From contig NZ_JAQFII010000001.1 of assembly GCF_029504575.1 (NCBI RefSeq), positions 2,454,501 through 2,518,500 on the forward strand: a DNA stretch of 64,000 nt, given 5' to 3'. A program made the translations under genes and the position numbers. Under the pieces are notes generated by a model that saw only the letters and a program-made list of their open reading frames with translations, had not been told where the DNA came from and did not search any database. Shown piece by piece: positions 39,501 through 47,182 of this stretch (positions are counted from its first letter, which is position 1; each line of letters starts with the position of its first letter). Origin of the DNA: Streptomyces sp. SPB162 (GTDB lineage: Bacteria; Actinomycetota; Actinomycetes; Streptomycetales; Streptomycetaceae).

Positions 39501-40261
39501 GTCAATCCCAGTACCGTTGCACCGGTCGGCGCGGCCGAGCGCGCGGCGGCCGCGGTCGTCTGCGGTGCGGCGTCGACCTGAGCGGTCAGTGTGCCGGACG
39601 TGGTGTTGTTGCGGGAGTCCACCGGGCGGGTGAGGCGGCATGCGGGTTTGTCCGGCGTGGTGAGCGCGCAGGCTGGCATCTGCACCAAGTGCAGGCGTGC
39701 GGCCCAGTCGCCGCCGTACGCACCACGAAAGGCCGTGTAGTCGACCTGGACCTGGACCGGCCCCGGGGTGGTGGCGTTGTCAGTGCGGGCGACGGACAGC
39801 ATTATGCCGTCGACGCCGGCGGTGCGTGCCGTCGCACGGTCGGCGACGGTGACCTTGATCTTCGTCGGTTCCGCGGAACCTGCGCGAGTGCCGGTTGCGG
39901 CGGGGGCGATCGTGACGGGGAGGGTGCCGGCGCTTTGGGGTGATCGTGCGGCAAGTGACGGGGCAACGGACTTCGTTCGTGCCGGCGCGGGGATGGCCGT
40001 CAGATCTACCTCGCTGCTGCCGGCGGCAGGCCACACCACCTTCGCTGTGGCCTGGTTCGCACGGGCGGCCGCAGCATCCTTGCGTGGCTTGTTGCCGCCG
40101 ATGGCAACTGGCGTGACCGGGACAGCCGCCGGTTTCTTCGGATCCGGGAAGCCGCCCGCAGAGGCATCCTCCGGGGCCGCAATCGAGGCGGCAGGTAGTG
40201 CTGCCATCAACGCGGCGACGGTCAGTGATACCGCCAGTCCGCGTACGCCGAACCTGCCCAT
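33506..40261 (-). CDS. Secreted RHS/YD-repeat polymorphic toxin with HINT domain
   Basis: Product of 2251 aa; ATG 40261 with AAGGGGTGG upstream is preferred to the in-frame start at 40324. The signal peptide is FGVRGLAVSLTVAALMAALPAASIA. A Spv/RHS N-terminal region is followed by many YD repeats (YDxxGR, YTYDPAGN) and the RHS core YDPTLGRFISVDPVMD near residue 1807. A pretoxin HINT domain runs from CSFSPDTPVLMDGG (~2003) to ETPVLVHN (~2148), with the N-terminal Cys and the final His-Asn for self-cleavage. The last ~100 residues (HARGTLGGK, HRIAYDADAGEIVVFRSHGG) are the toxin tip. I cannot assign its activity; a ribonuclease is a guess. Confidence 0.9.
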   Translation of the reverse strand: MGRFGVRGLAVSLTVAALMAALPAASIAAPEDASAGGFPDPKKPAAVPVTPVAIGGNKPRKDAAAARANQATAKVVWPAAGSSEVDLTAIPAPARTKSVAPSLAARSPQSAGTLPVTIAPAATGTRAGSAEPTKIKVTVADRATARTAGVDGIMLSVARTDNATTPGPVQVQVDYTAFRGAYGGDWAARLHLVQMPACALTTPDKPACRLTRPVDSRNNTTSGTLTAQVDAAPQTTAAAARSAAPTGATVLGLTADTSGSTGDYKATSLQSSGSWSQGGSSGAFTWSYPIGVPAVPGSLQPSVSLGYSSQAVDGKTAASNSQAGWLGDGWAYEPGFIERRYKSCNDDQAGGTNTTKVGDLCYATSNATMSLGGKSTELVYQSGKGWHAADDSGDKIEKLTNATTVTGNGDNDGEHWKVTSTDGTQYFFGLNRLPGWKDHTTPETNSTLTVPVFGNQPGEPCYNASFAAAHCDQAWRWQLDYVVDPHNSAMAYYWKQETNNYGLNFSETTGKATATGYDRAGYLDHIDYGLRNDAVYSGKAMGKVTFAVDERCESGCDTFDETNAHNWKDVPFDQYCKDGAECKDQYSPTFWSRKRLKTITTQVLTGGAYKDVDSWALAQTFPPAGDGISTPLWLSSIRRTGLAGGNLPLDPVTFSGEQHDNRVDKLGDGLAPYVRLRMSQVTTETGGTIGVYYSVPGCTVTSLPPTDATNTTRCYPVKWAHAGDTATQDWFNSYVVTKVLEGDNLATTPDKETTYAYPDGAAWAKSTDEFTKAEDRTYSIARGYGRVQTRTGTDQDPKTLSEARYFRGIDGAAVADSSGATVTDREQFAGMVRETATYNGDDTTKLIAATSNTPWRSAATATRIRPGLPDLVAYRTGIADEQTRTTVAAGTRATSSHREFDEYGMVSTLSTTGDSAIAGDESCTTTTYARNTSTWLLNKVSRTQTVAKTCGTPVTLPQDLLSDVRTYYDRAATWGDAPSKGDVAKSEQINGKGDGYDTATTVPSTCGTPANQLCYDVYGRVLAATDAYGKTMTTSYLPATGEVATQTVITNALGHKTVATLDPLRGQPTSMTDANARVTSSTFDPLGRTTQIWAPGRSAGDYPTAPNYKFDYLVRNTGPVVVTTSALTHNGDIYQTSYAISDGLMRPVQTQAPAADDSGRTVTETFYDTRGLAWRSSGTYFATGSPQPALVTGQELKYPSSADTVYDGAGRTTAVIARRFGVETKRATTSYTGDTTTVVPPTGGTSTTTVVDALGRTRAVKQYTDAARTVAQTTAYTYNDHGQLAQVKDASNATWTYTYDVRGRQTQTSDPDKGTSLSTYDQGDRVTDVTDARGITLHTDYDALGRRITLKQGTTALSAWTYDTATGGIGQPATSTRYVGSAAYTSAITAYNELYKPTGSTVTVPSVPGAEGLADTYAWSAEYYPTGQLKTTSQPPLGGLPEEDVLTAYSYHASLPVTLRAGDGDDSLVSNTVYDAYGRPSVKDFGGFGKKIHTTSTYDDHTGALTDQTTDRDLAPARIDATHYTYDPVGNITSTGTTSGQGATASTDTQCFAMDALRRITQAWTATDKCAAAPNGTSSATVGGPDTYWTSYAYDALGNRTTETQHKTPAGPATDATRTYKTPAAGKHNLPGVSIGGTDVETYTYDPAGNTKTRKTGTSAQQDLTWDAEDHLAKVTQGTSSTSYTYDTIGQRLLRKDSTGTTLYLPGGNELLLKPNGTKVGTRYYDFAGQTVAMRTGGKITFLLADSHGTATTQIDAATQAVTRRKSTPFGAPRGTAPTGWTGDKSFVGGTKDADTGLTHLGAREYDPTLGRFISVDPVMDLADSQQMNGYTYANNNPVSGSDPTGLYCDSCNNGNGWTRPNGGTQGDTGGGMCGDVPCGSDGTPPKKTVQTTITDIGHGEAPPLPKKLLTVFQSKYPSIGQMQRNGTYQQQLSYELNVELYFRTRCGYDITQDGCVDIRDFYHFWDDVQDLPEDPCLTTLCGNVGLPFVLGMVNGGKPGAAGGCSFSPDTPVLMDGGETKPIGDITVGDKVEAADPDTGKHEGPHTVTATFINHDDDLIDLTIKGEGDGKQATLHTTSKHPFWDASTHTWVPAGKLIPGHSLTTDKSHLVNIIALRPTPGAADRYNLTVAKLHTYYVLAGETPVLVHNWSCEVPFGPKMNYEANPKHARGTLGGKVAPEPSNPQSMLDRSMNVNDGHRIAYDADAGEIVVFRSHGGGTYHGYVSTWKDLRANEQGVLIKAKIFKPNGKLR

Positions 40262-40626
40262 GCCCCACCCCTTGCACAATTCAAGAATGACCGGCGAAGA
40301 ATAACAGAGAACAGGAATGCCCATTCACATCGACTGGAAGGGCAAGGAAGTGTCCATTGTGTCCGATTTAAAAGAGCTTTACTCTTCCTTTATCTTCTTC
40401 GAGGCATGAATGTCAACCCTCTTCTAGTGCAACCTTCCATGCGAGAGGGCCACTTGGCGGACGCGAGCCTTCCATTTAGTGCGATTTGGTCGTTCTGGAT
40501 GGGCATGGATGCGCAGCACATCTACCTTCGACCGAGGTTCATCCACGGGGTCAGACTAAATGTTTCTCGTTGGCCTGACGGCTATAGAGTCGCCGCAGCA
40601 ATTCATGCCATCAAGGGGACTGTGTA
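40262..40626. promoter_or_regulatory. Divergent promoter region between the two large secreted genes
   Basis: 365 bases, clearly AT-richer than the surroundings around 40355-40410 (TTTAAAAGAG...CTTTATC), which suits promoters in both directions. A 73-codon plus-strand frame (40406-40627) ends in TAATG with the next start, but its codon use is poor and no product is recognised. Confidence 0.45.
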
Positions 40627-43600
40627 ATGTTGATAGCAAGCCAAGGCAGGCCGTCGAGACGTTGGCCTCATTCGCGGGCGGTTGCCCTCGTGGTGGCCGG
40701 CAGCTTCGGACTGACCGGTGCCCTGGTGCCGGTCACGGCAGTTGCCGCGCCGCAGACGGCCGGAGTCGTCGATCCGGTGGCCGCTGGGGCAATCTCTGCA
40801 GAGGATCAGGCGCTGCAGCAGGCGCAGACCACGGGTAAGCAGGTTGAGGTGGTCTCCGCGCGCAGTGAGGAGTCCGATCAGTGGGCGAATCCTGATGGCA
40901 CGTTCTCGACCATCACCCATGGTTCGCCGGTGCGGTTGTGGCGGGACGGTGCGTGGGTGGACACGGATCCGAAGTTGGTGTTCGCGGCCGATGGCCGGGT
41001 GGTGCCGAAGGTGTCGACGGTCGCGGCGATCTTCTCCGGCGGGGGTACGATGCCGCTGGTGTCGACGGTCAAGGACGGTCGCACGCTGAGCCTCTCGTGG
41101 CCGACCGCGCTGCCCAAGCCGACGCTGCTCGACAACATCGCGACCTATCCCGAGGTGCTACCAGGCGTCGACCTTCGGCTCAAGGCCGAAGTCGAAGGCT
41201 TCTCCCAGGTCCTGGTGGTCAAGACGCCCGAGGCCGCGAAGAACCCGGCCCTGGCAACCCTCAACTACAAGATCGACACCACGGGTCTGAGCGTGGCGGC
41301 CGATGCCGCCACCGGCACCGTGACCGCTGTCGACTCCGCAGGGCAGACCCTGTTCAGCAGCCCCGCGGCCACCATGTGGGACTCCACCTCCGTCACCAGC
41401 CAGGCCCCCGCCGCCAAGGGCCTGCGGGCCGCCGCGCAAGCCGAGCCGGCTCCCGGTGATCTCTTCGAGCCGGCACCAGGCGCGAAGGATGCGCTGATGC
41501 CCACCACCGTTGCCGGTGGCACTCTCAACATCACCCCCGACCAGCCGTTGCTCAAGGCCGCTGACACGCAGTACCCGGTCTACATCGACCCGCAGTTCAC
41601 CCGGGCATGGGGCAAACTCAACGACTGGACCCGGATCTACAACCGGTGGCCGAAGAACTCCTACTGGAACGCCAACGACGTCGCCCGTGTCGGCCACGAG
41701 AGCGACACCAACGGCACGTCCGCGTCGTTCTTCGCCATGGAGACCTCCGGCCTCAAGGGTGCCGGTGTGATCGCCTCGACGTTCCGGATCAAGAACACGT
41801 GGTCCTGGTCGTGCACGAAGTCACCGGTGGAGCTGTGGCAGGTCGACGGGATCTCCAAGAACACCACCTGGGAGAACCCGCCCACCAAGAAGGGTGGCAG
41901 CCCGCAGTTCACCGTCACCGCCGCCAAGGGCTGGGGCCCCGGGTGCCCTGCGGACAACCTGGAGTTTGACGCCACCCGTGCGGTGCTGGACGCCTCCGGC
42001 CGTGGGGAGGACGTCACCTTGGGCCTGTACGCGCCGAGCCTGACCGACACCTTCCAGTGGAAGAAGTTCGACCCCAAGACCGCGACCTTGGAAACGAAGT
42101 ACAACCACCCGCCCAAGTTGCCTACCAAGCTCGACACCAACCCGCACCGCCCATGCACGGGCGGTGATCCCATCGGTAATACCCGTATCAGCCTGCTCGC
42201 GTACGTCGATGACGAGGACGCCGGTAACCTCACCACCACCTTCCAGCTCTTCGCCGCCGGCGCCAGCACCCCCCTGGCGACGAACACCAAGTCCGCCCTC
42301 AAGCACAACACCGTCACCTGGAGCGTCCCGGATACCACCTTGGTCAGCGGCTCCTACGAGTGGCAGGTGAAGAGCACCGACCAGCAAGGCGCCTCCTCAC
42401 CCTGGACAGCCAAATGCAAGTTCACCGTCAAACGAGAGCGTCCGGCGAGCCCTCCCACCATGTCCTCCACCGAATTTCCCAACGGTGACGCCGGCTGGGA
42501 CTACAACACCACCCACCAGGCCCGAACTCCCGGTTCCCTGACGTTGGGCGCCAGCGGGGTGACGGACGTGAAGGAGTACAACTGGTGGACCGACTGGGAG
42601 CCGCAGGTACGCCAGGAACACGTCGCCCCCGGCGCTGACGCCACAAATCTGAGCTTCACACCACCCAACTACGGGCCCCACCTCATCTACGCGTTCAGCC
42701 TCGACGGAGCCGGCAACCGCTCCGACACCGCCACCTACCTCTTCTACGCCAACGCCAGTCCCGACGGCAAGGACAGCCCCAACGACCTCAACGGCGACGG
42801 CAAGAACGACATCTGGAGCGCCGACGGCAACGGCACACTGCTGTCCTCCTTCGGCCAGGGCAACGGCCAGTTCTCCAACACCGTCTCCAGCGGCCGCACC
42901 TTCGCCGCCGACAGCCAGGTGGCCTCCCGCGGTGACTGGGGCACAGACGGCTACAACGACCTCATCAGCCTCGAACCCGACCAGAACAGCGCCTTGTCAC
43001 CCAAGCCGAAGGTCCTGTGGCTGACACCCAACAGCGGACTGGGCGTGGCCACCGAAGAGGGGGTCGACGGCGGGCGCCAGCAACTCACCTTTTCCTCCAA
43101 ATCCGAAGCCAACAGCCACTGGGCCAAGGCCGATCAGATCGCCACCCCTGGCGACATCACGGCGGATCTCCGTTCCGACCTGCTGGTCAAGGAATCCGGT
43201 GTCCTATGGGCCTACACCGGAAGCACCGGATCCCTCAAGAAGTCCCCGGTCGCGCTCGGCAGCGCCGACTGGAACGGTTACACCGTCATCACCCCTGGCG
43301 ACGTCAACGGCGACAACCTCCCCGACCTGTTGGTGCGCAAGGACGACAACGGCGACATCCTGGCGATCTACGGCACCGCCCTCAACGACGGGCAGGTCTA
43401 CGCCACGCCGCACCTGGACACCGCCAGTTGGAGTGTCAGCAAGGCCAAACTCCTCATCAAGGCTCTGGCCACCAAGGACGCCTACCCGCTGATCAGTTCC
43501 TCCGGCGACACCAACGGCGACGGCGTCACCGACCTGTGGGCACGCAAGGCCGGCAAAGACGGCGGGTCCCTGGACACCTGGCCCGGCACACCCAGCGCCC

Positions 43601-45156
43601 CCGGTGGAAAAATCCTGGACTCCTTCGGCACCGTCACCGTCATCGACGGCGTCACCGGCGGCGTCCGCCTACCCGCCGGCACCACCCTCAACAACGGCCA
43701 GTCCCTCAGCGCCCACTCCTCCAAGCTCGCCCTGAACGACGGCGTCCTGACCATCAGCACCGGCACCAACCCGGCCAGGACCATCTGGTCGGCCGGCAAA
43801 CCCGGCCACCCCGACGCCAAGGCCCTGGTCGACAGCGACGGCAACCTCGCCATCTGCGCCCCCGCCGCAACCATCGCGGAGCGCAACGACTGCCAGAACG
43901 ACACCACCGGCGCCGCGGGCAAACGCCTGTGGTCCACCCACGTCCAAGGCCCCACCACCGCCAACCCCAACACCCCCACCCCCACCCTCAACGGCTACGC
44001 CCTCCTGCAGAACCGCGGCGCCCTGGCCCTCTACAACGCCAAAAGCCAGTCCCTGTGGTCCAGCGGCACCAACGTCCGCCACGACTACAACAGTGACGGC
44101 CGCAGCGACATGGGCGCCCTGTACAGCCACCCCGACGGCAGCTACGAGCTGTACTCCTTCAACGCCAACGCCGACGGCACCTTCGCCGCCCCCTTCAAGG
44201 GCTACACCGCACCCGCCGGCAGCGCCTGGGCAGCCAACATGAAGTACGCCACCGGCGACTACAACGGCGACGGCATCAGCGACGTCGCCATCCTCTACGG
44301 CTACAGCAACGGCAGCGTGCGGCTGTTCACCGCCACCGGCAGAGCCGACGGCACCTTCACCACCCCCGCCGCCTCCTGGTCCCGACCCGCCGGCAGCTGG
44401 TGGTTCAGCCAGATGTATCTGCAATCCGGCGACTTCAACGGCGACGGACGCGACGACCTCGCCGTCTGGTACGACTACACCGACGGCCACGACACCCTGT
44501 TCACCTTCACCGCCACCCCCGCCGGCGGCTTCAACGAACCATTCCCCTCCTGGACCACCTCCGCCGGCAACTGGGAAGTCAAGCAAGCAAAGTTCGCCAT
44601 CGGCGACTACAACGGCGACGGACGCGACGACCTCGCCGTCTTCTACGGCTACGGCGACATGAACACCGTCAAACTCCACACCTTCCTCGCCAACCCCACC
44701 GGCGGCTTCGACTACACCGCCACCTCCTGGACCAGCACCGTCTGGGGATCGTGGAACCAGGCCCACATCCAAGCCGGTGACTTCAACGGGGACGGCACCG
44801 ATGACATCGCCGCCTGGTACGACTACTCCGACGGCCACGACAGCCTCAACACCTTCGTCAGCCTCGGCACCACCACCGGTACCTTCCAGGCCCCCTACTC
44901 CGCCTGGTCCAGCGCAGCGGGCAACTTCTACTACGCGTCCATGCCCCAAATGGTCGCCGGCGACTACAACGGCGACGGACGCGACGACCTGGGCGTGATG
45001 TACGCCTACGGCACCGGCTACTCCCGCATGCTCACCTGGACCGCCAAAAGCGACAACAGCGGCACCTTCAACGCCATGACCCCCAGCACCTGGACCTCCA
45101 CCCCCACCGGCACCTGGACCAACAACGACGTCCACTTCTTCAACACCCACAGCTAG
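40627..45156 (+). CDS. Secreted FG-GAP repeat protein with bulb-lectin-like domain
   Basis: Product of 1509 aa; ATG 40627 with AAGGGGA upstream. A long Sec signal (basic RPSRRWPHSRAVALVVAGSF, then VTAVAAPQ) is followed by a region like the N-terminal part of RHS proteins (LWRDGAWVDTDPKLVF, LFSSPAATMWD). Then come Ca2+-binding DxNGDGxxD loops of FG-GAP/VCBS type (~715-990). A B-lectin-like block (~1010-1150: SLSAHSSKLALNDGVL, YALLQNRGALALYN) is followed by five more FG-GAP units (DFNGDGRDDLAVWYDY, DYNGDGRDDLAVFYGY). It is extracellular and probably binds carbohydrate. Divergent to the RHS toxin; possibly its surface partner. Confidence 0.85.
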   Translation: MLIASQGRPSRRWPHSRAVALVVAGSFGLTGALVPVTAVAAPQTAGVVDPVAAGAISAEDQALQQAQTTGKQVEVVSARSEESDQWANPDGTFSTITHGSPVRLWRDGAWVDTDPKLVFAADGRVVPKVSTVAAIFSGGGTMPLVSTVKDGRTLSLSWPTALPKPTLLDNIATYPEVLPGVDLRLKAEVEGFSQVLVVKTPEAAKNPALATLNYKIDTTGLSVAADAATGTVTAVDSAGQTLFSSPAATMWDSTSVTSQAPAAKGLRAAAQAEPAPGDLFEPAPGAKDALMPTTVAGGTLNITPDQPLLKAADTQYPVYIDPQFTRAWGKLNDWTRIYNRWPKNSYWNANDVARVGHESDTNGTSASFFAMETSGLKGAGVIASTFRIKNTWSWSCTKSPVELWQVDGISKNTTWENPPTKKGGSPQFTVTAAKGWGPGCPADNLEFDATRAVLDASGRGEDVTLGLYAPSLTDTFQWKKFDPKTATLETKYNHPPKLPTKLDTNPHRPCTGGDPIGNTRISLLAYVDDEDAGNLTTTFQLFAAGASTPLATNTKSALKHNTVTWSVPDTTLVSGSYEWQVKSTDQQGASSPWTAKCKFTVKRERPASPPTMSSTEFPNGDAGWDYNTTHQARTPGSLTLGASGVTDVKEYNWWTDWEPQVRQEHVAPGADATNLSFTPPNYGPHLIYAFSLDGAGNRSDTATYLFYANASPDGKDSPNDLNGDGKNDIWSADGNGTLLSSFGQGNGQFSNTVSSGRTFAADSQVASRGDWGTDGYNDLISLEPDQNSALSPKPKVLWLTPNSGLGVATEEGVDGGRQQLTFSSKSEANSHWAKADQIATPGDITADLRSDLLVKESGVLWAYTGSTGSLKKSPVALGSADWNGYTVITPGDVNGDNLPDLLVRKDDNGDILAIYGTALNDGQVYATPHLDTASWSVSKAKLLIKALATKDAYPLISSSGDTNGDGVTDLWARKAGKDGGSLDTWPGTPSAPGGKILDSFGTVTVIDGVTGGVRLPAGTTLNNGQSLSAHSSKLALNDGVLTISTGTNPARTIWSAGKPGHPDAKALVDSDGNLAICAPAATIAERNDCQNDTTGAAGKRLWSTHVQGPTTANPNTPTPTLNGYALLQNRGALALYNAKSQSLWSSGTNVRHDYNSDGRSDMGALYSHPDGSYELYSFNANADGTFAAPFKGYTAPAGSAWAANMKYATGDYNGDGISDVAILYGYSNGSVRLFTATGRADGTFTTPAASWSRPAGSWWFSQMYLQSGDFNGDGRDDLAVWYDYTDGHDTLFTFTATPAGGFNEPFPSWTTSAGNWEVKQAKFAIGDYNGDGRDDLAVFYGYGDMNTVKLHTFLANPTGGFDYTATSWTSTVWGSWNQAHIQAGDFNGDGTDDIAAWYDYSDGHDSLNTFVSLGTTTGTFQAPYSAWSSAAGNFYYASMPQMVAGDYNGDGRDDLGVMYAYGTGYSRMLTWTAKSDNSGTFNAMTPSTWTSTPTGTWTNNDVHFFNTHS

Positions 45157-45173
45157 CCACTAACCGCAGCAAC

Positions 45174-45219
45174 AGGTCCTGGTGGGCAACCGGAAAGCAC
45201 TGGTGGCCCACCAGGACCT
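45174..45219. terminator. Terminator after the FG-GAP gene
   Basis: Perfect 14-bp stem AGGTCCTGGTGGGC with an 18-base loop, 18 bases after the stop codon. Confidence 0.65.
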
Positions 45220-45224
45220 CCCTT

Positions 45225-45487
45225 CCATCTCGACCACCGCTTGGCCACGAGGCTCCCCCCAGCAACCGGGGCGGAGCCTCTGCGCATTGGAAGGACAATC
45301 CGCTGCGGGCGGGCTCCAGACCCCGTCCCGAGCTTGCGCGATCGGCCCCGCGTAGGCCGTGCCCAACAAAGCGGGACGCATTCGGGACGCGGGCGGGACG
45401 CAAGGACAGGAAGAGACAGGCAAAGGCCGGATAGGGGCGACATGGACCACTGCATCTGGCCTGCGGAAACGTCAAGAATCGGCACGC
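45225..45487 (+). other. Element-end module 2 (possible integrase 3' relic)
   Basis: Begins with a GAGGCTCC...GGAGCCTC hairpin, then CTCTGCGCATTGGAAGGA..ATCCGCTGCGGG and GGGACGCAAGGACAGGAAGA, parallel to the modules before att sites 1 and 3. No intact gene. Confidence 0.5.
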
Positions 45488-45560
45488 ATGATCAAGGGCC
45501 GCCAAGATCCCCAAAGGACTCATAATCCGTCGGTCATGGGTTCGAGTCCCACCCGCCCCA
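45488..45560 (+). other. att site 2: 3' half of a CAU-anticodon tRNA
   Basis: Same 68-base core as att sites 1 and 3, with one change in the T stem (GGTCATGGG for GGTCGTGGG), so this copy could not form a perfect T arm. The sequence to the right (CCCTGGCCTG-TGGAGCAGA) is shared with att site 3 but not with site 1. Confidence 0.75.
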
Positions 45561-45885
45561 CCCTGGCCTGCTGGAGCAGAACGTTCTGACCAGTAACTTT
45601 GCTGGCAGAGCGATTGGCTTGGGGATCCTGGCGGCCCTCTTGGATCATGGCTTCATGATCATGGGGACACATTGGGGACGCCGATATCCGACCTGGTCGG
45701 ACATGAGTCGAATGGCCTGAAATACGGTTCGGGCAAGGCAGACTGCAACTGACTCATCAAGGCCAAACTCCCCCTGGCTTACCCGCGTCGAACGCCCCGT
45801 CGGTCCGATGGTCGCGCCATGAATCACTGGGCCCATCGCCATTGACGACGGGGGACGTCCCGTTTTTCGAGGCCCCCAATGTTGG
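45561..45885. other. Intergenic, no supported gene
   Basis: Between att site 2 and the vapBC operator. No supported frame; the last ~60 bases resemble those upstream of the 30387 vapB. Confidence 0.45.
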
Positions 45886-45910
45886 TGATGTATCGTAAGT
45901 GCATACATCA
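45886..45910. promoter_or_regulatory. vapBC operator (element C)
   Basis: TGATGTAT-N9-ATACATCA, arms identical to 30341-30365, spacer diverged. Confidence 0.75.
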
Positions 45911-45931
45911 ACATCAGGGAGATGGTGGGCT

Positions 45932-46165
45932 GTGTCGGTCACCCAGATTGATCTCGACGACGAGGCGCTGGCCGAGGCCATGCGGTTGATGGGCGTCACG
46001 ACGAAGAAGGAGACGGTCAACGCGGCACTGCGCGACTACGTGGACCGGGTCAAGCGACTGGAGGCCGCCGAAAAGCTGGCCGCGCGGGGGGCGCGTGGTG
46101 AGTTCGAGCAAGCTGCTGCCGCACAGGACGCCGTCAAGCAGGCCCGGCGGGCGGCCTTCGAGTGA
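45932..46165 (+). CDS. vapB: VapB-family antitoxin (element C)
   Basis: Product of 77 aa. GTG 45932 is chosen by alignment with the other copy; an upstream in-frame GTG at 45899 would place the operator inside the gene. Ribbon-helix-helix N-terminus VTQIDLDDEALAEAMRLMGV as in the 30387 copy. The C-terminal half differs at several positions (ARGARGEFEQAAAAQDAV), where toxin specificity lies. The stop overlaps vapC (GTGA). Confidence 0.9.
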   Translation: MSVTQIDLDDEALAEAMRLMGVTTKKETVNAALRDYVDRVKRLEAAEKLAARGARGEFEQAAAAQDAVKQARRAAFE

Positions 46166-46569
46166 TCTCCTATCTCCTCGACACCTCTGCGTTGTGGCAT
46201 CTGTTCCGCACCCCGGGGGCGCTGCGCCCCTGGGAGGGGCACATTGCCGCCGGGGTGTTCCGCGTCTGTGAACCCACGCGGACTGAGTTCCTGTACTCGG
46301 CCACGAGCCCGTCCCACCGGGACGAACTGGCCGAGGAACTGGACGCGTTGTGCCCACTCTCGGCTGTACCGAAGAACGGTTGGCGCTGGGTGGACACTGC
46401 CCAGTACAAACTCACCCAGCGCAGCCGGCACCGCTCCGCCGGCCCGATCGACCTACTGGTCTGCGCAACCGCGGTCCACCACGGCCACACCGTGCTCCAT
46501 GTGGACAACGACTTCGCCACCGTGGCCGGCATCCTCAAAGACCTACAACAGCGCGACATCCGCGCCTGA
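46162..46569 (+). CDS. vapC: VapC-family PIN-domain toxin (element C)
   Basis: Product of 135 aa with all PIN acidic residues at the same positions as the 30617 copy (Asp7, Glu42, Asp97, Asp115, Asp117). It differs at scattered sites: NGWRW for GAWRW, RSRHRS for RSQHRS, VHHGHT for VQHGHT. Followed by an 8-bp hairpin. Two intact, closely related vapBC pairs in one island may cross-neutralise, which would affect their value as stabilisers. Confidence 0.9.
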   Translation: MISYLLDTSALWHLFRTPGALRPWEGHIAAGVFRVCEPTRTEFLYSATSPSHRDELAEELDALCPLSAVPKNGWRWVDTAQYKLTQRSRHRSAGPIDLLVCATAVHHGHTVLHVDNDFATVAGILKDLQQRDIRA

Positions 46570-46578
46570 CACCAACCC

Positions 46579-46597
46579 GGCGCGGCGACGCCGCGCC
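46579..46597. terminator. Hairpin after vapC
   Basis: 8-bp GC stem GGCGCGGC with a 3-base loop, 10 bases after the stop. Confidence 0.45.
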
Positions 46598-46611
46598 ACT
46601 ACCAGGGTGTC

Positions 46612-46707
46612 ATGAGCAAGGACACCGGAGCCGTAGCCCGTCAGAGCCGCTACACCAAACTCCGGAAGGCCGACAGGGAAGCCCCGAAGTTTGCCGTCAG
46701 GGCTTGA
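46612..46707 (+). CDS. 31-codon relative of the interrupted 4088 gene
   Basis: MSKDTGAVARQSRYTKLRKADREAP then a stop. The first 23 residues match the start of the 4088 gene (MSNDTGAVARHRHYISLRNADRE) at 16 positions. It ends shortly after, so it is probably a truncated remnant and not a functional peptide. A GC hairpin precedes both copies. Confidence 0.4.
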   Translation: MSKDTGAVARQSRYTKLRKADREAPKFAVRA

Positions 46708-46789
46708 GGACTCTCTGCGTACGACCAGATCAGCTTCTGCTTCCATGGGAGCTACGCCCGTGGAGAATGGAGCCGACACGGGGGGACCG

Positions 46790-47182
46790 ATGGGCATCTG
46801 GTTAGTTTTTGCCGTCTTCTTTGGTCTGCTGGGCTTGAGCCCGGCCAGTAAGGCGAGGGGGGTTCGTGACCTCATAACTCACGGCGAGCGTGCGCCCGGC
46901 GTGTGCGACTACGTCACTTGGGACGAAGGTAACGCCTCCGCCTGGTGTTCGTTCTCCACTCCGGACGGCAGGAGACGACGGTTTGAGGTCACGGGGTACG
47001 GTGCACCAAGGTTCGAGGCCGGCGACGGAGTAGAGGTCGCCTACTGGAAGGGCAGTCCGCGCAGCGCCGTGGTGGTGGAGGACGAGAAGAACTACACCCG
47101 CGTTCATCGTTTCGCCGCGATCGCATGCTTCGGGCTGGCCAGTGTCTTCGGGCTGGCCGCAGTTCTGGTCGCGGTGCTCTAA
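46790..47182 (+). CDS. DUF3592-like small membrane protein
   Basis: Product of 130 aa. ATG 46790 is preferred over upstream in-frame starts because GGGGGA lies just before it. Two membrane segments (IWLVFAVFFGLLGLSP at the start, FAAIACFGLASVFGLAAVLVAVL at the end) flank a small beta-rich domain with WCSFSTPDGRRRRFEV and VEVAYWKGSPRSAVV, the DUF3592 layout. Function unknown. It is the only clear cargo of element C besides vapBC. Confidence 0.6.
   Translation: MGIWLVFAVFFGLLGLSPASKARGVRDLITHGERAPGVCDYVTWDEGNASAWCSFSTPDGRRRRFEVTGYGAPRFEAGDGVEVAYWKGSPRSAVVVEDEKNYTRVHRFAAIACFGLASVFGLAAVLVAVL

Noticed and set aside
43669-45150. 493-codon minus-strand frame opposite the FG-GAP gene
   Set aside because: The Gly/Val-rich composition mirrors the repeated GGCGACGGC calcium-loop codons of the plus-strand gene; no start signal or family.
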